NCBI RefSeq assembly: GCF_907165205.1 | Contig: NC_058191.1 | Coordinates: 4,218,501 to 4,282,500 of the forward strand | Length of the DNA stretch: 64,000 nucleotides | DNA from: Coccinella septempunctata | Taxonomy: Eukaryota > Arthropoda > Insecta > Coleoptera > Coccinellidae | Direction: 5' to 3' | Shown: positions 55,916 through 64,000 of the stretch, in pieces | Layout of the letters: each line of letters starts with the position of its first letter | Numbering within the stretch: position 1 is the stretch's first letter | The notes under the pieces: generated by a model | The model's input: the letters and a program-made list of their open reading frames with translations, nothing else | What the model was told of the DNA's origin: nothing | Databases searched by the model: none | Program-made: the position numbers and the translations under genes

Positions 55916-56928
55916 AAGAATGAATGAGCCTTTGAGTTTATACGAATCAGTTGAACGAATTTAAAGATTATCATATCGAAATTGGTAAGAGCTCGTGGTG
56001 TAATTTCATAAGTTTTCGCAAAAAAAATGTAGTTCGAAGTTTATCCTTGAAACAACAGAAAGTTTTCTCAGATTATGTTGGGCCTGGTAGAAAATGACGA
56101 ACACATGCAAACGAGGAGTTTGATAATAATTGAATAGTGGATGCCAACATGAAGAATGGTATTTTAAGAGAACTTGGTTCACAAGTTGAAAAAATTGAGA
56201 ACAATTATGAGTGAAAAGAAGTCTGACGATATTTCTGGCAGGTATTTGCGTTGTTTTTTCCAAAAATTAACAAATGTTAATTTGGGGACGAGTTTCACAT
56301 AATATTTCTCTCGATAAGACATATTTGTCAAACTGGACGAATCTTCAGGAGACAAAATAAAGCAAGGAGAAAGAGTAAATATGGACGTCACCGTAGTTGA
56401 AAATGATTATAGGAATAAGGTGAAATTGGCTGCTTCAAGTTTGTTCAGCATTCTGTGAAATATGAGAAGTGAGTTGAAAAATTAACTTTTGATGGAAGTT
56501 TCTAAAATACCAAAAATCAACCTCAACATTAATTGTATTCTAACATGGTAAACCTATGGAAGGTCTTGAATGGGTTAGGCCTATTCAATAACATAGGACA
56601 CCTAAGAAAGATATTATTTCAAATAGGAATTTCTTGTGAACATTTTTTTAATATCTACATGTGTTGACACAGCGGGGTTTTCTGACTAAGCGGATCTTGA
56701 ATATTTGAAAATTGCCATAAATATCAAACAGTAGATCATACGATGAAAACCGTGAATAAATTCAGGTGTAAGGAAATATACTGCATATTAGTGAGTTTAA
56801 TATTTTGTGGCCGAAATTCAACCTTCAAAAGAGTTTTTTGTGTGGAGTTTTGAATTATTCTCTTCAGGAAATCAGAATCTGGATTGATTAACTATCTATT
56901 GATAAATGTCCATTCATGAGAATGTGTA

Positions 56929-57553
56929 CAGTGTGGGCAAAATTCGTTGTTTACTGAGGGAATCTCGAGCAGCTAAAAGAAAACGGATGACAATTTCCGG
57001 GCTCTTTTTCAGAGTAACAAAGAATGGTGGAAACCGTAGACTCCTACGATTTCGATTTTTCGTTTTTTAGTTGTTAGCAAAAAATGAGATTTTGACCTTT
57101 CCGAAAAGTTCTCATAACTTTTTTGTCTTTGAAGTTACGGATCTGAAACTTGAACCTTCTACAGATACTTTTTCACGTAGAATCCACTGACGATAATTAT
57201 TTATTATTATTAATCATTAGGCGAACTTTCGTTTTTAAATGCTTTCAACTTTTATTGAATTTGTTATTTTTGAATTGGAAAAAAACGTTTTGTCAGTAGA
57301 TTCTACGTATAAAAGTACCTAAAAAGGTTCAAGTTTCAGATCTGTAACTTCAGAGACAAAAAGTTATGAGAATTTTTCGAAATCGTCAAAATCTCAATTT
57401 TTGTTAATAACTCAAAATCTAGAAATGATAGGCTGGTTCTGTTTCCAGATTTGGATTAGTAAAGAAAAAAGAGCTAAGAATTTGTCGTCCGTTTTCTTCT
57501 AGCTGCTATAGTTCTCGAGATCCCCCAGTAGACAACGATTTTTGCCCACCCTG
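56929..57553. mobile_element. 625-bp inverted-repeat element, CAGGGTGGGCAAAATTCG family
   Basis: The ends CAGTGTGGGCAAAATTCGTT and TTTTTGCCCACCCTG lie next to TA (56927-56928 and 57554-57555). Arms of about 290 bp share GAAAACGGATGACA / CGTCCGTTTTCTTC, AGTTACGGATCTGAAACTTG / CAAGTTTCAGATCTGTAACT and CATTAGGCGAACTTTCG with the copies at 21821 and 35938. It has no transposase. Confidence 0.85.
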
Positions 57554-57559
57554 TACAGG

Positions 57560-60130
57560 TTGATTGATTAAGAATAAATGCCGCCTCCCCCATCACGTTT
57601 TTTGTGCCAATCTGAAGTGAAAAAGTTTCGTACCTAAGATGTAGGATGATGGGCCTGCTTTCTGGAACAAATTTTATGAAAGGAAAGTGTTTTCATAAAT
57701 TCATTTCGAACCATCAAACTTTGGTATAAAACTTATTTTTCTAAACAGTGGCACAAAAAATTTCAATCAATCAATATGTACAGTGACTAAATCATTTTAT
57801 ATCCACATGGTCATTAATTTTCTTTTTCGAACATATTAAATTTTTCTTTCACTACGTTAATAGCATTTTATATGGATGTATCTTATGATTTAATTATAGT
57901 CAATACAAAATGCCGACGAACACTTACATCTGCATGGTATATGGGTGTGGGTTTTTCTGAAGTCTAGACAATGAAAAGCTCGGAAGTACATAATTTTTAA
58001 CACTTAGCTGGTATATTTTCTGTGCAATACTTCTCTCGCGAAATCGTTCATAAATTTTACTTCTCGTACTTAACTGACATAAGTCAGGAACAAGAATTTC
58101 CTTGGAATAGTTGAGCAATTTCAATATGTGTTCTTCTTATTACCTTAGCCAATAATAATCTTTAGACTTTCAATTTTATGTATTTTCAATGAACTGAACC
58201 CATTTTTTATTGAACCTCAAAAAACTCGAGAAAAGACATTTGGCACACCTGCAGAACCTTCGTTACCCTCCATTACATTCCCATTAATATAATAAAAAAA
58301 CCTTCAGATGTAATGACATAGCTGGTATGCTTTTTTTTTGTTTTCCCATTAAAAACAGGGGTGTACACTTATTCAAATACAGAATACAGAATTTTGTACC
58401 TTTGACTGGAAGACACTGTATATTAAATGAAATTTTATCGCATTCATTGTTCCAAAGTGATAAATAAATAAAATATTGATTTTGTGTTCTCACAGAACAC
58501 TTCCTTTTTCGAGTTACAAGAATTATCCTCAGTGTCGTAGACCTAGATGTTAAACCGCGTGTAAAGGAACAATTCATGCAAGGTTCAGCGAAATATTGTA
58601 CTATGACCGCATTATGAATGCCAAAACTGATATTCTGCAAACATATATCGTATAAAGACGTAGACCCTCATGGTTATTGAATATCTTAAAATAATAAACA
58701 AAGAAGCAGTGTAGATAACACACCCATGAAAGTATTCATAGAATCAGAAGCGGCGAAGTAGGACAAATAAGTGTAGAAGTGTTGAAAAATGAACATGCTT
58801 AGTGTGTGAAGTGTTTGGATTAGGAGGAAGAGGGTGATCTAGATTTGCACTGTACATTTTGTAGCAGGTCTTTCAAGTCAACCGTTTACTTCTTCACATT
58901 ATTAATGTTATTGCCTTAAAATTTGATTTAATATGTTGCATGTGATGAGAAAACCCCATTGCAGTTTCAGTAGGGCTACTCCACCTTTTCTTTTTCATAT
59001 TTCTGAATGATCTGTTGATTCTAATTCAATTGTTCTTCAAGTTTGTATGGCCATGATGATACCAGTTTTTATATAAGAGTTCAAGAAACAAAACTAAATT
59101 ATTCCGATCATTAGTTGCTGTCTGATGTTAGAACAATTTTGTCTACAGACTAACAGACCTATACGTTCCAGAAATAATTTCTCTTATATAAAAAAAGAAT
59201 CATTCATTATGGAATATGTTCCATAACTGAATGCTAATCCTTAGTGCCATAATCCTTGAATTATTTCGGGAAATAGATATAGCATTGCATAGGTCCGGAC
59301 CTCTTTTGAATGTTGAGATACCTACTGTTTGCTGACATTAAACAAAAAATTTGGGGATCCCATTCAAACGGTAATTGGTCTTTGGGTTCCTCTTTCCTAA
59401 GTGGAAGAGGCTTCACATTTGGTGAAATTAAATGGGAGTTGCTGAACCCAGAAACAAAGGAAAATGTTATCTATGTAAGACTGAAGTTAAAACACTGAGG
59501 TTTCAGCATCGGCGATAATTCTTAGGTTCAAAGCGTAAAATGAATGGTGGGCAACGATAACAAAGGGGAGGTCAAGAAAAAAATTGGACCAAGAGCCAAA
59601 CCTTGGGGCAAGCCACTCTTCATCGATCGGGAGTCGGAAACGATTTACCCAGCCTTACAACCAAGGATATTTTAGTCATCCATATCTCCAATATCAAAGT
59701 GATCTAACTTATACATTGTCAATTTGCAAAGGTACTATACTTACTCAGATCTGCTTGAAGAAGTAACTCCTTTTTGCATTTTGTTTGATTTTGCTTGGGG
59801 GCCGAGGTATTAAAGGTGGTACCTTTTTAAATTGACACACTGATGTACAGCAGTTCAGCTATTTAAGAAACTACTCTCGAAAGGCGGATAGGTCTACAGA
59901 TAGGTCTTATCGTTCTTCATCTGTATGGTTTTTACTTTGACCATATACTCCGACCGCTATGGAGCTTTGAAGTACACAATGCCTGCTGCAGAATCAGATT
60001 GATTGGAGCTTAGTGGAAAACGCACTGTTCCTCAGGAACAACAATAGTTGGCATCGGAACAGACGAATCAGCAGAAAATGAACTATAGTTCATTCAGTAT
60101 ACTGAATGCATCCGCTAGATGGTAGTCATT
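57560..60130. other. Intergenic or upstream-intron DNA, nothing recognised
   Basis: No exon could be joined to the unrecognised gene here, although its 5' end must lie this way. A less AT-rich patch at 59310-59770 (KQKIWGSHSNGNWSLGSSF; SHSSSIGSRKRFTQPYNQGY) reads like a decayed coding repeat but matches nothing I know. Confidence 0.35.
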
Positions 60131-60142
60131 AGTCCTAGAATC

Positions 60143-60179
60143 TACAGTGACTCTATCAAATATCGATAGAGTCACTGTA
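60143..60179. repeat. 37-bp hairpin flanked by an 8-bp direct repeat CTAGAATC
   Basis: TACAGTGACTCTATC and GATAGAGTCACTGTA form a perfect 15-bp stem around 7 bases. CTAGAATC stands on both sides (60135-60142 and 60180-60187). An 8-bp duplication and CAGTG near the end are what a tiny hAT-type relic would show. Confidence 0.55.
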
Positions 60180-60279
60180 CTAGAATCAGTAGTTTCAATC
60201 TGTGAGGATGGCATAAACTCTTCTTATGCCGCAGCTTCCTCGGTTGGTAAGGGCTTAGTGGGTTTAAACTTCGCATATA

Positions 60280-61070
60280 CAGGGTGAGACTTTGACTCGA
60301 ACAAATATTTTAACAATAGATTCTTGTGGTCAAAAGAAACATTTTTTTTTTCATACCATTTTTTCCGAATCGGTCCTGACAAGAAGATATAGCCATTTTA
60401 AGTTTTCATAATGTGCTGTGCCACTCTTGGAAAAACAAAAAAACAAAATTACCTTCAGAATTACTAGCTAAATCTGTGACACTACACATCTGTGGATTTT
60501 TCAAACAGAGTTGTATTCAGCCAAAGTACCCATGCACAATTTTTAAAATTTCACAGATACTTTTTAATTTTTGAACATTACATTACTCTAAAACGTTGCA
60601 TTATACGAGAAAATATAAATAATTATTTCACAAAACGTTCAAATTTTCATTAGATAGCATACAACTTAGTTTCAAGAGTTGGGTTCTTTGAATTCTTGGT
60701 AATTTTATGGTACGTAATGGTCATAATGAGAAAACTGGAAAATATGGGTGATATCTTCTTTAATAAAGTTAATTCTGATATGTATACCTAATAACTGGTC
60801 TGTGTGAATTTGTATTGTAGAAAAAGGAATAAATAACTAAATAAATCTTCGAAAAATATTCATCAAATTAATGAAAAACCATATTTCGAAATTCATTTCA
60901 TTCGATGAAACCGTTTGTGGGAACTAAAAATAACATTTTTTCATGGTTTTTCAACAGCCTGTATCTTTTAAACCGAGCTGATTCGGAAAAAATGGCAAAG
61001 GAAAAAATTGATTCTTTCGACCACAAGAATCTACAGTTAAAATATTTGTACGTGTCGAAGATTCATCCTA
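60280..61070. mobile_element. CAGGGTGAGTC-family inverted-repeat element, most complete copy
   Basis: The left end is TA-CAGGGTGAGACTTTGACTCG. The right end is degenerate (GTGTCGAAGATTCATCCTA). Internal marks are TAGCCATTTTAAGTTTTCAT, GACACTACACATCTGTGGA, CCCAACTC-type GAGTTGGGTTCTTTG and CCTGTATCTTTTAAACC. It contains no transposase. Confidence 0.75.
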
Positions 61071-61074
61071 TATA

Positions 61075-61818
61075 CAGAGTGTCCCGGAAACCGACATCAA
61101 TCCGGCACATGGTGATAGCTCAATTCATTTCTGAACAGAATATCAAAATTTGGTTCTAGTAAAAGTGTCTTATTGGTTTTCGAGATATTGACGGTTTTGA
61201 GAAATTCGTCGAAATCATCACCTCATTGATTGTTTTCAGTACCACGGCAACAAATGTTGATGTTTTGTTATAATATTCCAATCGAATATTAAGGATGCAT
61301 CAGCCTATTCAACATGATCAAAAATTAACCCAAGTTTACTATGGTATGCTCAGAAAAAAAAATTTACTCGCACTATTTTTTGTCTCACCGTATGTAGAGT
61401 TGGAAATATTGTTGTATCGAATACTTGACGAATTGCTCCAACTTTTGGCGTAACGTGCCGGAATAGTTGGGTATAATTTTTTTATAGCATGAACGATTAA
61501 ATTTGGGTGAAAATATTTGAGAAAAAAAATAGTGCGGGTAAATTTTTTTTTCTGAGCACACCATAGTGCTAAGTAACCTTGGGATAATCTTTGATCATGT
61601 TGAATAGGCTGATTCATCCTTAATATACGATTACAAAAAAACAACAAAACATCAACATTTGTAGCCGGGGTACTGAAAACAATCAATGAGTTGATGATTT
61701 CGACGAATTCCACTAAACTGTCAATATCTCGAAAACCAAGACACTTTTACTGGAACCAAATTTTGATATTCTGGACAGAAATGAAGTGAGCTATCACCAT
61801 GTGCCGGATTGACGTCAG
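61075..61818. mobile_element. 744-bp long-inverted-repeat element, CAGAGTGTCCCGG end
   Basis: The left arm (CCGGAAACCGACATCAATCC, GGCACATGGTGATAGCTCA, TTGATTGTTTTCAGTACC) is the reverse complement of the right arm ending TGAGCTATCACCATGTGCCG. Arms exceed 300 bp; the right terminus lacks the last few bases. It directly abuts the element at 60280-61070. It contains no transposase. Confidence 0.8.
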
Positions 61819-62452
61819 TTTAATTTAAGTATCTTTGCATAATTAAAAAAAAAGCTGTTTCAGAAATTTAGCGGTTGGGGGACTTTCATTCATACCAAGA
61901 ATTTCTCTCAAAATATTTCAAGGATTAGGTTATTTCACGATTAGCATTCAGTTATGAAATATCCTGTAGATATATGAGTAAAAATAAAATATGTTTTGTT
62001 TATTCTATAATTTCGTCTTTATTTTTTTCTGATCGGATTCATGACCCCCTTGAAACAATTTAGTAGCAGAAAAAAGCCATTGATGTTTCTTGCTTGGACA
62101 ATTATGTCTTTCACTTTCATTCATTGGCTATTTACGGCATTATGCTCTCATACCTGGAGGTGTACTTTACGAAAGTCATTCAACACGAACAATGGCTGCA
62201 TCCTGCATAAGAGTATATAAAAGCCAATTATGAATTCTGCATTATGAACCTACGACACGATTCTCATAGTGGACTTAAGTCGAAATCATTGTCCGGTATT
62301 TTTCAAGATTTTCTTTGTAACTCTGCCGTGGGCGCAAAAATGATGTAATGTTTCCGAAAGGCAGATTTCCAATCTACACGTGTAACAATAAATGCAAAGA
62401 ATTATTGTCTACCAAAGAGAACTAGGCCTTCGAATTTGTGTACTATAAAATA
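61819..62452. other. Intergenic, nothing recognised
   Basis: AT-rich and free of convincing frames or repeats. Confidence 0.4.
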
Positions 62453-63932
62453 CACTGCCCAAAAAAATTAACGCACATTCTGAAAAATCTCAATTTTAAT
62501 GAAAGTTAACTCTACATTGACTTTATAACTTATTTTTATGTTCTCTCGGGAAGGTTTTGAACGGAACAAGACACATTAAATGGAAGAAAAATTCAGGATT
62601 TCACCGAATCTTATGTGAAAGAAGAGAAATGAACAATTTTCAAAATACTGAAATGCTGATAAGTGATTTAATACTTGGTATTTCCACCCCTTGCGTTAAT
62701 TACAGCTCGGCAACGACGGTTCATACTCAAAATGAGTGATCTTAAAATGTTCTGATCTAATCCTTCCCAGATTTCTCCGAGTTGGATTCCTAAGTCATTA
62801 AGAGTAGCTGGATGATTTTCTGAACTTCTCAGCCTTCTATTGAGGTTCTCCCAAACCTGCTCAATCGGATTGAGATCTGGACTTCTTGCTGGCCATTTCA
62901 TTCGAGAGACTTCAACCTCTTCAAGGTACTCCTGAACGATGCGCGCACGATGGGGTCTGGCATTATCGTCCATAAAAATGAAATTTACACCAATGTATGG
63001 GGCAAATGGCACTACATGCTCTTCAAGAATGTTCCTTATATACTTATCAGCATTCATAGCTCCATTATCAACGACCACTAGGTCGATCCTCCCTCGAAAC
63101 CAGTAGTATTCAGGAAATTGCACTGAGCATATCTTTCATGTGGACGTCTGTATACAAGGGAACGTCGATCACAATGGTAGAGACATAATCTAGACTCATC
63201 TGTGAAGAGAACTCTTTCTCAATCGGCCTCTTCCCAATGGATATGCTCTCTCGCAAAATCCAAACGCGCCCTTCGATGGGCTGGGGTAAGAGCTGGGCCT
63301 CTTGCCGCGACACGAGGCCTTAAATCATATTCTCTGAGGCGATTTGTCTGAGTGCTAATTTGCACCTCATGAGTTTGCTCAAGCTGAATTTGAAGGAGGC
63401 GAGCGGTTGCAAACCGTTGTCTCAACGAACAAACTTTCAAGTAACGTTCTTGAATGGCAGTTGTTACCCGTGGTCTACCCTGTCCTGGTCTTCGGACATT
63501 CATACCTGTCTCCCTGAATCGCTGCAACATTCTGGACACACTTGTATGGGAAACTCCAAACCTTTCTGCAATTCTTGTGTATGTCCACCCTTCTTCTCGC
63601 AAAACTACCGCTTGGGCACATTCCTCTTGGGTCAAATTGCGTGTTTCGCGTTGCATAGCGATCGAGTGTAGAAAATCAAACGAAAGAAAAACTATTGATC
63701 ACTAGAATTGATCGAGAACAACTGATTTTAGAATGGAGCCAATACATGCAAAATCTGATAATATCATCTTTTTTTATTCCTGCTGGGTAGAAACATCTGT
63801 ATTGAAGAAAACCGTTGAAAGTGGATAACATATGCATGCATAATTCTGATAAAAATAATTATCATTGGGAAAACCTTCAGTTGTAGAATAAATTTGAGAT
63901 TTCCATAATGTGCGTTATTTTTTTGCGCAGTG
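62453..63932 (-). mobile_element. Tc1-like element, copy B
   Basis: The ends CACTGCCCAAAAAAATTAAC and AATAAC-type TTTTTTTGCGCAGTG are inverted repeats next to TA (62451-62452 and 63933-63934). Length 1480 bp. The sequence is nearly the same as copy A over shared parts, so both are young relative to the LINEs. Confidence 0.9.
62668..63656 (-). pseudogene. Tc1-like transposase, copy B, internal deletions
   Basis: It starts MQRETRNLTQEECAQAVVLR at 63656 and keeps the DNA-binding half. Small deletions near 63344 (RLREYD in place of a longer piece), a frame break near 63120-63220 and loss of about 12 residues between FRGRID and LVVVDNG spoil it. The second and third acidic blocks are present (FIFMDDNARPHRARI; RSPDLNPIEQVWENL). 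The first block survives only partly in frame. Confidence 0.88.
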
Positions 63933-64000
63933 TATCTACACAGCCAAATTTTGCTATAAAGTTTTTGCAGACAAATAATCATTTGAGCTGCTTCAGGAAT

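Noticed and set aside
58284..58640. 118-codon minus-strand frame
   Set aside because: No recognisable motif, and no splice or repeat context to support it as coding.
1..64000. CRISPR arrays, bacterial operons, ribosome binding sites, tRNA and rRNA genes
   Set aside because: None seen; introns and insect repeats show a nuclear eukaryotic sequence. Short tRNA-like folds were not found by eye, but a covariance search was not possible.

Overview
This window is eukaryotic and almost certainly from an insect genome. It has AT-rich introns with clean GT..AG junctions, metazoan single-copy genes (Akt, a myotubularin, mRpL19, TMEM87), and arthropod-type repeats (BEL/Pao, mariner, Tc1, LINEs). A beetle is my guess; the sequence does not prove the order.

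Host genes, left to right: an AN1 zinc-finger protein of the ZFAND2/AIRAP-like type (3714-5082, minus, 6 exons, 234 aa) that shares a 487-bp divergent promoter region with mitochondrial ribosomal protein bL19m (5570-6768, plus, 6 exons, 291 aa); a lipid phosphatase of the MTMR6/7/8 group (8765-25484, minus, 11 exons, 671 aa) whose introns hold most of the repeats of the left half; a WKF-domain protein like human C7orf50 (26188-26913, plus), head-to-head with the phosphatase; a TMEM87-like seven-pass Golgi protein (29376-31401, minus, 4 exons, 508 aa); the kinase Akt (34941-38862, plus, 6 coding exons, 521 aa); and the 3' part of a large, mostly disordered, unrecognised protein (45700-55915, minus, four exons seen, about 1170 aa). 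Intron phases and reading frames agree across every junction I placed.

The rest is layered mobile DNA. The youngest insertion is a 5.6-kb BEL/Pao retrotransposon (13371-18998) with identical 201-bp LTRs and a 5-bp target duplication. It sits inside an older LINE reverse-transcriptase gene, which itself lies in an Mtmr6 intron. Two LTR-type insertions with 4-bp duplications interrupt a mariner copy (2172-2633) and an inverted-repeat element (40210-41572). A Tc1-like element (46096-47500) sits next to the centre of a palindromic element, and a second copy lies at 62453-63932. A second LINE (about 21190-23760) carries three separate non-autonomous insertions.

The most striking pattern is a set of otherwise different long inverted-repeat elements that nearly all start with CAGGGTG (or end CACCCTG) next to a TA. 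They recur across the window, including introns of Akt and Mtmr6. They look like a set of non-autonomous families mobilised by one unseen TA-targeting transposase, and when transcribed within introns they would form long hairpins. Exon coordinates, translations and repeat boundaries were read by eye; family names rest on motif recognition without database searches.
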